This document shows positions 17,625-26,435 of a DNA stretch of 64,000 nt, in pieces. Under the pieces are notes generated by a model. It made no database searches. It saw only the letters and a program-made list of their open reading frames with translations, and was not told the DNA's origin. The DNA comes from an uncultured Bacteroidia bacterium (GTDB lineage: Bacteria; Bacteroidota; Bacteroidia; Bacteroidales; Prolixibacteraceae): the NCBI GenBank assembly GCA_903907075.1, contig CAIVMQ010000029.1, positions 87,102-151,101 of the forward strand, read 5' to 3'. The position numbers were made by a program, and so were the translations under genes. Each line of letters starts with the position of its first letter. The first letter of the stretch is position 1.

Positions 17625-20069
17625 TTAAAATCCAACAGTTATACTTATTATAAAATTTGTTCCTGCCTGAGGGAAATAACCATCCATTTTGTTGCGCTTT
17701 CCATTATACAAATAAGAATAGACCCACGCATTGCTTTCGTACTTCCTATCGAAAATATTATTAACCAGCATTCTAATATTCAGATTCTTAAAGAGCCTTT
17801 GCGTACAACTATAATCAAATTTTAGATTACTAACCACGTATGGATTAAGTTTCCTATCGTTATTGGCTGTATTATCCACAAACTGCTTTCCTACGTAATT
17901 AGAGAGCAAACTAATCTCAAAGGGTTTACATGGCTTAAATGAAAGAATGCTGCTCGCAGTAAGATTCGGAGAAAAAGCCAGGTCTGTCTTCCCAATTTTG
18001 CTCTCTTTTAACCCCCCATTATCCCAATCCTCAACATATTCGGTAAAAGCCTCGATTTTATTTGAGCTGATTGTTGTGTTAATATTCCATTTAAAAAATT
18101 TCAAGAAACTGATCGCTCCTATTAATTCAATTCCTTGTCGGTAACTCTTATCAACATTAGTCATAATTGGAGCTCCGACACTGTTTATTTGTCCCGTATG
18201 AACTAACTGATTATTGTAATGCATATAATAGAGGTTGGTTCCCAACATTATTTCTGACCTGTTATACTTGTATCCGAACTCTACATCATTTAAAGTTTCG
18301 AAGGTGGGCTGTTTCCCTTGTGGATCAACATCTACAAAGTTTGACCTGTTAGGTTCACGATTCGCTCTACTATAACTAAGATAAGCTTCGCGATGAGCTT
18401 CAGGCGAGTAAACCAGACCAAACTTGGGATTAAGAAAATTATAATTATGTTGCTGAGAAACATCTCTAAACTTCTCATCAAATCCCCCAATTTCATAATT
18501 AATAGAACGCGTTTGCAAGTCTGCAGAACCAGTTAAAACCTCATTAATCAGAAGTGTATATCTGGCATAGAGATTAAAATCCTTCTTCACCCCTGTTCCT
18601 CGATACCATTCATAATCAGGGATTGCATCACCGGCATTTTTTGCCCAAATCACTCGTCCAAAGTGGTTTCCATCATATCTGTTTGCACCTCCCCCGAGGG
18701 TCAGTGCATGGCCCTCTTTTTTATAACTCAATGAAAATATAGTTCCATAGAAATTATTGTCTAGCCATTTACGGGTGATCATATCGGTCAATTCAACAGC
18801 AGCTCCATTAACAAAAGGAGTGGATAACTGATAATCTCCATAATTTTGATCATTCTCATACTCTTCGTAATATCCTCTTCCATAGACATAAAATGCCGAT
18901 GCGTTTAAGTTTAGATACGGATTAAACTTATGAGAGAACTGAAGTTGGTAGTTATCTTGCTGATAATGATCGACCTGATTTTTATACGTATATAGATTAT
19001 AGGTTCGGCTATTTGAATTGAGCATATTTTGGGTCTGTTCATGAGAATATAGCCCATCCGATTCATACTGGTTCATCCCGTCAATGTCGTTATTCAATCT
19101 TACGGAAGGGATGCCATTCCATGACTGATAAGTCTGTTCAAAGCCTGAGAAGATAGTTGCCTTTAGAATCGTTTTTGGGGTAAAATATCCACCAGAGACA
19201 AAGAAGGATTTTAAATCGGCTGAGGCACGGTCAATAAATCCGGCTGAATTAATCTTCGACATCGAAACGTCCATTGCAAACTTCCCATCCATAAGTCCGG
19301 TACTTGCGGTTAGGTTATTACGAAAGGTCTGAAACGAGCCTACTGATGAGCTGCAACTTGCTTTTGCTTCGCGATTCAGTTTACTGGTTTGCAGATCAAT
19401 AGAGGCACCGAATGCACTTGCTCCATTTGTAGAATTCCCCACCCCTCTTTGAACCTGTATATTTTCTGTGGAGGCTGCGATATCAGGAATATCGACAAAA
19501 TAGGTGCTTTGGGATTCCGCATCTGACATAGGAATGCCATTTATTGTCACATTAATACGCGTAGGATCACTTCCGCGGATTCTGAAATTGGAATAGCCCA
19601 CCCCATTTCCTGCATCCGAAGTAGCAATAAAGGATGGAGTATAAGAGAGTAAAATAGGAATATCTTGCCCCTGATTAGCTGCCTGAATCTCATCTCTACC
19701 AATATTTGTATAGGCAAATGGCGAATTATCTCCGGCACGGGCAGCCGATACCAAAACTTCCTCCGTGAGAATTGAAAAAGGTTCTAAAATAATCTCAACC
19801 TGGGTAGAACGCTTTAATGATAGCTCCTGAATATAATTTTTATACCCAAGAAAAGTTACAGCGAGCTTATAATCTCCTGCAGGAATGTCCTCGAACCTAA
19901 ATTCCCCCTTACTATTCGCAGTTGTCCTGGTAACGTTGTTCCCCAACATAAGGTTTGCACCACTGAGCAGCTCACCTTGTGAGTTTTTTACTATGCCGCT
20001 TATTGATAATTGCCCGAATACCATCGCGGCAATAAGCTGCAAGGAGAGGAATAATCCAAATCGTTTCAT
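17625..20069 (-). CDS. TonB-dependent outer-membrane receptor, thiamin-regulated
   Basis: Energised outer-membrane importer. From ATG 20069 there is a signal peptide (MKRFGLFLSLQLIAAMVFGQ). A carboxypeptidase-regulatory-like domain follows (about 20-105: ISGIVKNSQGELLSGANLML), then the plug domain (about 115-230, with RIRGSDPTRINVTINGIPM), then a 22-strand barrel ending in ISITVGF. A longer frame to 20198 reads through the leader RNA and is not coding. Two TPP aptamers lie in the leader, so thiamin pyrophosphate probably controls it. Thiamin or a precursor is therefore the likely cargo. No inner-membrane thiamin transporter is adjacent. Length from the chosen start is 814 residues. Confidence 0.93.
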   Translation of the reverse strand: MKRFGLFLSLQLIAAMVFGQLSISGIVKNSQGELLSGANLMLGNNVTRTTANSKGEFRFEDIPAGDYKLAVTFLGYKNYIQELSLKRSTQVEIILEPFSILTEEVLVSAARAGDNSPFAYTNIGRDEIQAANQGQDIPILLSYTPSFIATSDAGNGVGYSNFRIRGSDPTRINVTINGIPMSDAESQSTYFVDIPDIAASTENIQVQRGVGNSTNGASAFGASIDLQTSKLNREAKASCSSSVGSFQTFRNNLTASTGLMDGKFAMDVSMSKINSAGFIDRASADLKSFFVSGGYFTPKTILKATIFSGFEQTYQSWNGIPSVRLNNDIDGMNQYESDGLYSHEQTQNMLNSNSRTYNLYTYKNQVDHYQQDNYQLQFSHKFNPYLNLNASAFYVYGRGYYEEYENDQNYGDYQLSTPFVNGAAVELTDMITRKWLDNNFYGTIFSLSYKKEGHALTLGGGANRYDGNHFGRVIWAKNAGDAIPDYEWYRGTGVKKDFNLYARYTLLINEVLTGSADLQTRSINYEIGGFDEKFRDVSQQHNYNFLNPKFGLVYSPEAHREAYLSYSRANREPNRSNFVDVDPQGKQPTFETLNDVEFGYKYNRSEIMLGTNLYYMHYNNQLVHTGQINSVGAPIMTNVDKSYRQGIELIGAISFLKFFKWNINTTISSNKIEAFTEYVEDWDNGGLKESKIGKTDLAFSPNLTASSILSFKPCKPFEISLLSNYVGKQFVDNTANNDRKLNPYVVSNLKFDYSCTQRLFKNLNIRMLVNNIFDRKYESNAWVYSYLYNGKRNKMDGYFPQAGTNFIISITVGF

Positions 20070-20083
20070 TAAATCGTACTTAA

Positions 20084-20104
20084 ATTGGTTAAAAGACAAC
20101 CAAT
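20084..20104 (-). promoter_or_regulatory. Hairpin just upstream of the receptor start codon
   Basis: A perfect 7-base stem (ATTGGTT / AACCAAT) with a 7-base loop, 14 bases before the ATG at 20069 and just after the proximal TPP aptamer. It may be part of the expression platform that hides the start region when ligand is bound. The base just 5' of it reads CACCTCCT, like the 3' tail of 16S rRNA. Confidence 0.45.
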
Positions 20105-20123
20105 GAGGAGGTGATTTTCCATT

Positions 20124-20202
20124 CGCCATCCCTACACCGGCATTATCCGGATCAGGTTCGGTGGGTGTGATCTCAGCCCGTATTTTAAGGCACCCCATTG
20201 CG
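20124..20202 (-). promoter_or_regulatory. TPP riboswitch, proximal copy
   Basis: All conserved blocks of the THI element are present in order on the minus strand: GGGGTGCC, GGGCTGAGA, ACCC, GAACCTGATCCGG, AATGCCGG, GTAGGGA. CGC at the 5' end can pair with GCG at the 3' end as closing stem P1. It lies 54 bases upstream of the receptor start. Confidence 0.95.
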
Positions 20203-20293
20203 TAATTAATTAATAATCAATCTAAACAGAACAATTAAGCCCATTTAAAAATAATTTTAAAATCTCAGAACTGATATAAAACGGTATGATTTT

Positions 20294-20374
20294 TCACTTT
20301 CCCTTTCCGGCATTATCCGGACAGGTTCAATGGGTTTGATCTCAGCCCGTATTATTAAGGCACCCCTGATATTT
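20294..20374 (-). promoter_or_regulatory. TPP riboswitch, distal copy (slightly divergent)
   Basis: A second THI element about 90 bases upstream of the first, same strand. It has GGGGTGCC, GGGCTGAGATCA, ACCC, then GAACCTGTCCGG (one base shorter than the proximal CCTGATCC), AATGCCGG, and AAAGGGA in place of GTAGGGA. The P1 stem looks weaker. It may be a working or a decaying aptamer. Confidence 0.9.
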
Positions 20375-20381
20375 TATGTTG

Positions 20382-20389
20382 CAAAGTTA
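20382..20389 (-). promoter_or_regulatory. -7 element TAACTTTG of the thiamin receptor transcript
   Basis: An exact TAnnTTTG match that would place the transcript start just before the distal aptamer, so both aptamers are on one leader. No clear -33 TTTG is seen. Confidence 0.6.
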
Positions 20390-20599
20390 AGTGATAATTT
20401 GGAATTATTACCGTCTGCAAGATTTAATATCTAAATATTATGGCTTTGAGATATTCAACAATTCATGTTGATATACCCTTAAATAATTATAAAAAATACG
20501 TGCCTATCTTTTCACTGCACTTGAAAAGCACAAGATTGCAATGCTGACGTTATCCGTTTTCTACTATAGGCAAATTGGGCTAATGATCTTATGGAGGAT
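20390..20599. other. Intergenic region beyond the riboswitches
   Basis: AT-rich and without a convincing gene or strong hairpin. The whole gap between the receptor start (20069) and the small lipoprotein gene (20600) holds only the two aptamers, the promoter and the leader hairpin. Confidence 0.4.
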
Positions 20600-20905
20600 C
20601 TATCTTTTTTTAATTTTATGGATATCAATCCACTTAGGGCATTTTATTTTTTGGGATAATTGCCAATCAAGGCTTACGTAAACTGGGAATGTTTCATGTT
20701 CCAAATCGATTTTAGAATCAGAAGGGAGGAGATCAAAATTGTAGGTTTGGTTATCGATCATGATTTGCCAGCCTCCGCAACAGATACACATACGAAGATC
20801 AGGTCCAGTAATCGTTCCAGTCGACTGATAATGATCACTAATGCCTTTTTTACAGCATAGGAGAATTAGTGAAAATCCGATAACTCCAATTACGCCCGCT
20901 CTCAT
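20600..20905 (-). CDS. Small putative lipoprotein
   Basis: A 101-residue protein with an N-terminal hydrophobic stretch ending in cysteines (GVIGFSLILLCCKKG), a fair lipobox. The rest has a CICCGGWQIMIDNQTYNF segment and a charged tail. I do not recognise the family; similar short Bacteroidota lipoproteins exist without known role. It stands alone, with its start at ATG 20905. Confidence 0.6.
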   Translation of the reverse strand: MRAGVIGVIGFSLILLCCKKGISDHYQSTGTITGPDLRMCICCGGWQIMIDNQTYNFDLLPSDSKIDLEHETFPVYVSLDWQLSQKIKCPKWIDIHKIKKR

Positions 20906-20974
20906 AATAAGAGTACTTTAATTTGATTAACCAAAGAATATAAATGATGGTGCCTTTTGATCTTTGCGCAACAG

Positions 20975-21946
20975 CTAAAGCATGATCTCATCTATCTTTC
21001 CGGCCACCTCCAGTCCGGCGTTTCTTCCAGTATCAGCAAACAGTAATCTTTTTTGTTTTTTATCAAACAGGTTAACCTCAATCGTGGAGGTCATGCTCTC
21101 TTCGATTCGTCCGTCCATAAGACCTTGAATTGGAGAGGCCAACTCGGTAACTCTGTCGCGGTGAGCGAGCAATTCGATTTTGAAATTACGATTCTCAAGC
21201 ACTATTTCTACCCGATTCTCGTCGATAAATGATTTTCGGAGTTTGGAGCCATTATAGGTGGTAAACTTATATAATGTATCATGAATCCAAAGTCCTGCGA
21301 TAAAGCCCACAAAGGATTTAGTAATCCATGGGATTTTGGCAACTGAAGCTTTCACCGAGATTCCCGGCACGGAGAAGTGATTAGTTTGCATCCAGGTATA
21401 GGCACTAGGGAATGAGTGGCCCCAATCTTTCTCAATATATCCCCTTCCCTGATCAAAATTAATTTGCTCACCATTAATTTCCAATTGCCCAACAATTGAA
21501 TGATCCATACTTACAATACCATGGTAGCACTCCATAAATGGGACGAACGAATAGGGGCCCATAATACCGGGTGAATACCAATGTTTTGGCCACCGGACGG
21601 CATCTAAGAAGCGCAATTCTCCCTTAATATCTGGTAATTGCAATGACATTCGATGTTCAGAGAAAAAATTTGGTCCTATATTCAGGTTGAAGATTCCGGG
21701 AGTTGGTATAAATTCTTTTTCTGTAAAAGTATGATTTACTGAGGTTTGTTTTTTCCCGTCCAGCACCTGAATAAATGGTTTCTTACGACCATTATCATCG
21801 ATAGCTATACCGGGGATAAAAGCAAAAGCTTTGGTCTGCTCGGCATTTACAATTTTAAAATACCAACCTTCGAAATATTTGCGCCTTCTTCCCCACCCCT
21901 GAAACTGTTCAGGGTTAAAGAAGGCGTTAATTTTGGTCCCAATCAT
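20975..21946 (-). CDS. Tocopherol-cyclase-family protein
   Basis: A homologue of the Tocopherol_cycl family. The N-terminal block RRRKYFEGWYFKIVN and the central block GRGYIEKDWGHSFPSAYTWMQTNHF are the family hallmarks (lipocalin-like, two-domain fold). In plants and cyanobacteria the family closes the chromanol ring; in bacteria without tocopherol the role is unknown, and carotenoid or lipid binding is possible. I prefer ATG 21946, right before the conserved region. ATG 22003 would add 19 residues (RINRLTTSATRYFYYFYT) with no domain. It is monocistronic and divergent from recR. Confidence 0.82.
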   Translation of the reverse strand: MIGTKINAFFNPEQFQGWGRRRKYFEGWYFKIVNAEQTKAFAFIPGIAIDDNGRKKPFIQVLDGKKQTSVNHTFTEKEFIPTPGIFNLNIGPNFFSEHRMSLQLPDIKGELRFLDAVRWPKHWYSPGIMGPYSFVPFMECYHGIVSMDHSIVGQLEINGEQINFDQGRGYIEKDWGHSFPSAYTWMQTNHFSVPGISVKASVAKIPWITKSFVGFIAGLWIHDTLYKFTTYNGSKLRKSFIDENRVEIVLENRNFKIELLAHRDRVTELASPIQGLMDGRIEESMTSTIEVNLFDKKQKRLLFADTGRNAGLEVAGKIDEIML

Positions 21947-22086
21947 TGTATAAAAATAATAAAAATATCTGGTAGCAGAGGTGGTAAGCCTATTGATTCT
22001 CATTCCCTTGAAATTTAAAATAGCAATTAAGAAAAATAGGGTCCTAATTTATTTCGTTAAAAGTTAAGTCATTTCCTGACTCTTAT

Positions 22087-22094
22087 TAACTTTG
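22087..22094 (+). promoter_or_regulatory. -7 promoter element TAACTTTG of recR
   Basis: Exact TAnnTTTG match 18 bases upstream of the recR ATG at 22113. Confidence 0.6.
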
Positions 22095-22112
22095 GAAAAA
22101 TAAACTACTGGA

Positions 22113-22736
22113 ATGTCTATCGATAATTTCCCATCAAAACTACTTGAAAACGCTGTAAATGAGTTTTCTAAACTCCCCGGCATAGGAAAGAAAACGGCTT
22201 TAAGGCTTGTGCTTCACTTGCTAAAAAAAGATGTCAATGAGGTTGTTCGGTTTAGCAGAGCCATAACTCAATTGCGCGAGGAGGTTAAGCATTGCCGTAT
22301 TTGTAGGAATATTTCGGACCATGACATCTGTAATATCTGCAGTAATCCGGCACGTGACCACCGGATCGTATGTGTGGTAGAGAATATCCGCGATGTCATG
22401 TCGATAGAAAATACACAGCAATACCGTGGTGTCTATCATGTCTTAGGAGGCATAATCTCCCCAATGGATGGGATTGGCCCCGCAGATCTCGAGATAGAAT
22501 CCTTATTGGGACGAGTAGAGAAAGGTGAGGCCGACGAAATTATTTTCGCCTTAAGCACCACAATGGAAGGAGACAGCACTAATTTCTTTATCTTTAAAAA
22601 ACTAACAGGAAGTCCGGTCAAGATTACCACCCTTGCGCGCGGTGTCTCTATTGGAGATGAAATTGAATATACTGATGAGATAACACTGGGGCGATCAATC
22701 GTAAACAGAATGCTTTTCGAAAATTTTATGGGATAG
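22113..22736 (+). CDS. recR: Recombination mediator protein RecR
   Basis: Works with RecO (and RecF) to load RecA on gapped DNA. It has an N-terminal helix-hairpin-helix ([17 protein letters not shown], about 21-37). A four-cysteine zinc finger (Cys61, Cys64, Cys73, Cys76) follows, then the Toprim domain from about residue 84 ([27 protein letters not shown]) and the C-terminal Walker-B-like region ([22 protein letters not shown]). The 207-residue length is normal. It sits 4 bases ahead of a GNAT gene in an apparent operon. Confidence 0.97.
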   Translation: MSIDNFPSKLLENAVNEFSKLPGIGKKTALRLVLHLLKKDVNEVVRFSRAITQLREEVKHCRICRNISDHDICNICSNPARDHRIVCVVENIRDVMSIENTQQYRGVYHVLGGIISPMDGIGPADLEIESLLGRVEKGEADEIIFALSTTMEGDSTNFFIFKKLTGSPVKITTLARGVSIGDEIEYTDEITLGRSIVNRMLFENFMG

Positions 22737-22740
22737 CGCG

Positions 22741-23277
22741 ATGACGAAATACCTTTCAAATGAATTAATCACGCTGCGGGCAATTGAGCCTGAAGATATT
22801 GACTTGCTCTATGCCTGGGAAAACGATCCTGAACTTTGGGAGGTTAGTCATACCTTGGTCCCCTATTCCAAATATATTCTCGCATTATATATCAAAAATG
22901 CAGATAGAGATATATACGAAACAAAGCAATTAAGGCTTATGATCGATACCCGAGAGGGAAAAACCGTGGGTGCCATCGATCTTTTTGATTTTGAACCCTA
23001 CCATTCGAGAGTCGGAATTGGATTATTGATTCATGCACAAGAAGATCGGTCAAAAGGTTTTGCGTCAGCAGCATTGGAATTAATCGTCGGATATTGCTTT
23101 CAGAAGCTGAATGTGCATCAACTTTACGCAAATATTCAAACAACCAATCAAATCAGTCTCCAGCTCTTTAAAAAGCAGGGATTTAACCCTTGCGGAACAA
23201 AAAAAGATTGGCTTCGAACAGATTCCGGCTGGCAAGACGAAGTTATGCTGCAATTAATTGTGAATGATCAACTGTAA
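22741..23277 (+). CDS. GNAT-family N-acetyltransferase
   Basis: RimJ/RimL-type acetyltransferase fold: LRAIEPEDIDLLYAWENDPELWEVSHT at the N-terminus, then GAIDLFDFEPYHSRVGIGLLIH. The acetyl-CoA loop is around residues 100-112 (AQEDRSKGFASAALELIVGYCF) and the NQISLQLFKKQGFNPCG end strand follows. The acceptor is unknown; amino-terminal protein or polyamine substrates are both usual in this family. It follows recR by 4 bases, likely cotranscribed. Confidence 0.87.
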   Translation: MTKYLSNELITLRAIEPEDIDLLYAWENDPELWEVSHTLVPYSKYILALYIKNADRDIYETKQLRLMIDTREGKTVGAIDLFDFEPYHSRVGIGLLIHAQEDRSKGFASAALELIVGYCFQKLNVHQLYANIQTTNQISLQLFKKQGFNPCGTKKDWLRTDSGWQDEVMLQLIVNDQL

Positions 23278-23340
23278 ACAGTCAATACCGAGTCTCACTA
23301 ACAATAAAATAAAACTAGCGAATTAACCTAGTCAATAATT

Positions 23341-23793
23341 TCAGTTATCTATCTCGGCATAATCTGGCATTTCGGACAAGAAGGTATAGGTTAACAGCGT
23401 CTGATCAAAGCGGCAGCAGTAATGACTCAATCCATTAGTAACTATCAGATAACTAACTCTTAAATCGAGATTATACCGAGCGATCTGATCAAATACCTGT
23501 TGAGAGATCTTTACATCGGCCGCTTTACATTCGACCACAACAAGGGGTGTTCCGGATCTTGAAAAAAGGACAATATCAGTTCTAAAGTCGTGCTGATTGA
23601 TTCTTAATGAGCGTTCCAATGCCACCAGGGTTGCAGGAAAATGTTTAATCTCGGTAAGATAACGGGCCATATTCTGTCTTACCCACTCCTCGGGTGTAAG
23701 GGTTACCCATTTACGGCGAAAACTATCAAAGATCAGTTTTTTGCCATCATGGTCCTTTAACCGGAAAGAGAAATAGGGGAGATTAAGATCCAT
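23341..23793 (-). CDS. HSDR_N-domain nuclease-fold protein
   Basis: A 150-residue single-domain protein of the type found at the N-terminus of type I restriction HsdR subunits (PD-(D/E)xK nuclease fold). The likely active-site pieces are Asp78-containing FRTDIVLFSRSG and the VVVECKAAD strand (Glu and Lys at about 92-94). It has no helicase part and no hsdM/hsdS around it. A stand-alone version next to the DNA polymerase delta gene is common in Bacteroidota, so I read it as a conserved housekeeping protein rather than a defence remnant. It is divergent from amn. Confidence 0.85.
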   Translation of the reverse strand: MDLNLPYFSFRLKDHDGKKLIFDSFRRKWVTLTPEEWVRQNMARYLTEIKHFPATLVALERSLRINQHDFRTDIVLFSRSGTPLVVVECKAADVKISQQVFDQIARYNLDLRVSYLIVTNGLSHYCCRFDQTLLTYTFLSEMPDYAEIDN

Positions 23794-23861
23794 TGTTGAT
23801 ATTTATATTGTTCAAAACTAATTTTTATTTTCAATTGAACCAAGAATCTGCAAAATCCGGA

Positions 23862-23869
23862 TAATTTTG
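23862..23869 (+). promoter_or_regulatory. -7 promoter element TAATTTTG of amn
   Basis: Exact TAnnTTTG match, 14 bases upstream of the amn ATG at 23884. Confidence 0.55.
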
Positions 23870-23883
23870 CATAAAATACGGAG

Positions 23884-24654
23884 ATGAAAACAAAAGAGGA
23901 GATCGTAAGCAACTGGCTTCCCCGATACACGGGTAGGGAGCTTAATGACTTTACCCCATATATTATTCTCACGAACTTTCAAAATTACGTAGAGAACTTC
24001 GCCGAGAAGTTTAATGTCCCTATTATTGGTGAAGATAAGACCATGCCCAATGCCAGTGCCAACGGAATTACGATTATCAACTTTGGAATGGGGAGTCCAA
24101 ATGCCGCAACAATTATGGATCTGTTAAGTGCGATAATGCCTGAAGCTGTTTTGTTCTTAGGCAAATGCGGGGGATTAAAACGGAAGAGTGAACTAGGAAA
24201 TTTAATTTTACCTATTGCAGCCATTCGTAGCGATGGCACCTCGAATGATTACCTCCCTATCGAAGTTCCTGCTCTTCCAGCCTTCAGTCTTCAAAGAGCT
24301 GTCTCTTCAACGATACGCGACCAAGGACTCGACTATTGGACAGGAACTGTTTTTACAACCAACAAACGGGTATGGGAATATGACGAACGTTTTAAAAAAT
24401 ATCTAAGTAAGACACGAGCGGTTGCTATAGATATGGAGACTGCGACAATATTTACTGTCGGATTTTACAACCAAATCCCAACAGGTGCTTTATTATTGGT
24501 CTCAGATCAACCGATGATCTCAGCCGGTATAAAAACAACAGAAAGTGATAAAGAGGTAACCCGAAAGTTTGTAATTCAACATCTTGAGATTGGAATCGGA
24601 GCGCTAACAGAGATTATTAATGATGGAAGATCGGTTAAACATCTGAAATTTTAA
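23884..24654 (+). CDS. amn: AMP nucleosidase
   Basis: Cleaves AMP to adenine and ribose 5-phosphate. The nucleoside phosphorylase-like domain is visible from about residue 55: ITIINFGMGSPNAATIMDLL, then FLGKCGGLKRKSELGNLILP, and the purine-site motif AVAIDMETATIFTVGF around residue 180, whose Met-Glu is the ribose-binding pair. At 256 residues it is the short Bacteroidota form, lacking the N-terminal regulatory domain of E. coli Amn. It begins an apparent operon with holA (5 bases) and the rhomboid gene. Confidence 0.9.
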   Translation: MKTKEEIVSNWLPRYTGRELNDFTPYIILTNFQNYVENFAEKFNVPIIGEDKTMPNASANGITIINFGMGSPNAATIMDLLSAIMPEAVLFLGKCGGLKRKSELGNLILPIAAIRSDGTSNDYLPIEVPALPAFSLQRAVSSTIRDQGLDYWTGTVFTTNKRVWEYDERFKKYLSKTRAVAIDMETATIFTVGFYNQIPTGALLLVSDQPMISAGIKTTESDKEVTRKFVIQHLEIGIGALTEIINDGRSVKHLKF

Positions 24655-24659
24655 GGGAT

Positions 24660-25664
24660 ATGGATTACAATCAGATTATTGACGACCTCAAGAAGAAGAA
24701 TTATTCCCCTGTATATTTTTTAGAGGGAGAAGAGCCGTATTACCTGGACCAAATAAGCCATTTTATCCTTGAAAATGTCCTTACGGAGGAGGAGAAGGGG
24801 TTTAATCAATCGATACTTTATGGAAAAGATCTCTCTATCGATGCGATATTGACTGCAGCCAAAAGATTTCCAATGATGGCTGAACGGCAGGTTGTAGTGA
24901 TCAGAGAGGCGCAGAACATTAAAAATCTGGAGGATTTGGCTACCTATATCGAGAATCCAATGCGTTCGACAGTATTGGTAATCAACCATAAGTATAAATC
25001 GATTGACAAACGCAAGAGGCTATACAAAGCGCTACATAAAAACGGCGTCTACTTCGAATCTAAGCCTCTTTATGACAGCAATATACCTGGATGGATTACC
25101 AAATATCTCAAGGAGAAAAATCTTGGTATTGATCCACGAGCAGCGCAAATGATCACAGATTTTGTGGGCAGCGACCTTCAACGAATCGTTAATGAGCTGG
25201 AGAAAGTTATCCTATCAATGGTTCCCGGAACAACGATCCTCCCTGATGACATTGAAAAAAATATTGGAATCAGCAAAGAGTTTAATATGTTTGAGTTTCA
25301 AAAGGCATTAGGGAAAAAGGATATCTTAAAATCAAACCAGATCATCAATTATTTTATAGACAATGAGAAGAATAATCCTCTCCCTGTAATTCTGGGTATG
25401 CTGGTTGGTTATTTCAGGAAGATATTAATTTACCATGCACTGGAGAACAAATCAGACCGCTCCCAAGTTGCTCAAAAGCTAGGTGTTAATCCTTATTTTA
25501 TGAATGACTATATCGACGCTGCCAGGAACTACAACTTGGATAAAGCGATCCAAATCATCTCGATGATGCGTGAGTATGATTTACGTTCAAAAGGTGCCCG
25601 TGGCGGAAGCACCGAAAACGGGGATCTTTTGCGTGAATTAACATTTAAAATTCTCCATATTTAA
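24660..25664 (+). CDS. holA: DNA polymerase III subunit delta
   Basis: Clamp-loader subunit that opens the sliding clamp. The degenerate AAA+ N-terminus has YFLEGEEPYYLDQI, and the following domain has FPMMAERQVVVIREAQNI (about 76-93). The middle region has DFVGSDLQRIVNELEKVIL, and the C-terminal collar has GARGGSTENGDLLRELTFKIL. No Walker A is present, as normal for delta. Length 334 residues is typical. Confidence 0.95.
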   Translation: MDYNQIIDDLKKKNYSPVYFLEGEEPYYLDQISHFILENVLTEEEKGFNQSILYGKDLSIDAILTAAKRFPMMAERQVVVIREAQNIKNLEDLATYIENPMRSTVLVINHKYKSIDKRKRLYKALHKNGVYFESKPLYDSNIPGWITKYLKEKNLGIDPRAAQMITDFVGSDLQRIVNELEKVILSMVPGTTILPDDIEKNIGISKEFNMFEFQKALGKKDILKSNQIINYFIDNEKNNPLPVILGMLVGYFRKILIYHALENKSDRSQVAQKLGVNPYFMNDYIDAARNYNLDKAIQIISMMREYDLRSKGARGGSTENGDLLRELTFKILHI

Positions 25665-25675
25665 ACCTATATTTT

Positions 25676-26290
25676 ATGACTTTAGTATTAATTGCATTAA
25701 TAACGCTAATCTCGGCGATTACCTTTTCGCAGGGGGAGATAATGTCTCACCTACAGTTTAATGCGTATAAAATAATTCACCGAAAACAGTACTATCGGAT
25801 GGTTACCCACGCCTTTGTCCATGCCAATTGGGAACACCTGATTGTCAATATGATCGTATTGTATTCATTTGGCAATGCTGTGGAACGATTTTTTGGATTC
25901 TATTTTGGCAATAACGCAGCATCGTATTACCTGATTCTGATCTTTGGTTCGGTGATCTTCTCAACGCTCTATTCGTTGTTGCAGCAAAAAAATAACCCCT
26001 ACTACAATGCTGTTGGGGCATCGGGAGCTGTATCGGCAGTACTCTTTACTGCGATCTTCTTTGATCCATGGAATAATATTTACTTCTTTGGAATACTACC
26101 TATTCCGGGAATTATCTTCGGAGGATTATACCTCTATTATTCATACTATATGAGTACAAAAAAAGCAGATAATATTGGGCATGATGCCCATTTCCTGGGT
26201 GCTATATTTGGATTTGCACTTCCAATAGTGTTAAAACCTGCGTTGCTAATCGGATTTCTTGATTTGCTTCTTGGGCGTATCGCCATGTAA
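25676..26290 (+). CDS. Rhomboid-family intramembrane serine protease
   Basis: Six membrane helices over 204 residues. The catalytic Ser116 is in NAVGASGAVSA (GxSG motif) and the catalytic His172 in GHDAHFLGAIFG. The HANWEHLIVNM segment (49-59) supplies the conserved His and Asn of the oxyanion region. Rhomboids cut transmembrane helices; the substrate here is unknown. It follows holA by 11 bases, likely in the amn-holA operon. Confidence 0.93.
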   Translation: MTLVLIALITLISAITFSQGEIMSHLQFNAYKIIHRKQYYRMVTHAFVHANWEHLIVNMIVLYSFGNAVERFFGFYFGNNAASYYLILIFGSVIFSTLYSLLQQKNNPYYNAVGASGAVSAVLFTAIFFDPWNNIYFFGILPIPGIIFGGLYLYYSYYMSTKKADNIGHDAHFLGAIFGFALPIVLKPALLIGFLDLLLGRIAM

Positions 26291-26435
26291 TTTCAATCTG
26301 CAAATAATCACGGAATAAAACATTAAACGTTTGAATAATTATACATACCAACGTAACAATTTAATTACACCCAATTTGTATGATTACGAAATTCAGCACA
26401 TTTTATTTGAGCATTAACAACCAATATAATCTCTA

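Noticed and set aside
20070..20198. Extension of the TonB receptor N-terminus
   Set aside because: The extra 43 residues are the translation of the TPP riboswitch and leader; the real signal peptide begins at 20069.
23341..23793. Remnant of a type I restriction system
   Set aside because: The single HSDR_N domain is intact and complete in length, and no hsdM, hsdS or helicase remnant lies nearby. It is a stand-alone protein common in the phylum.
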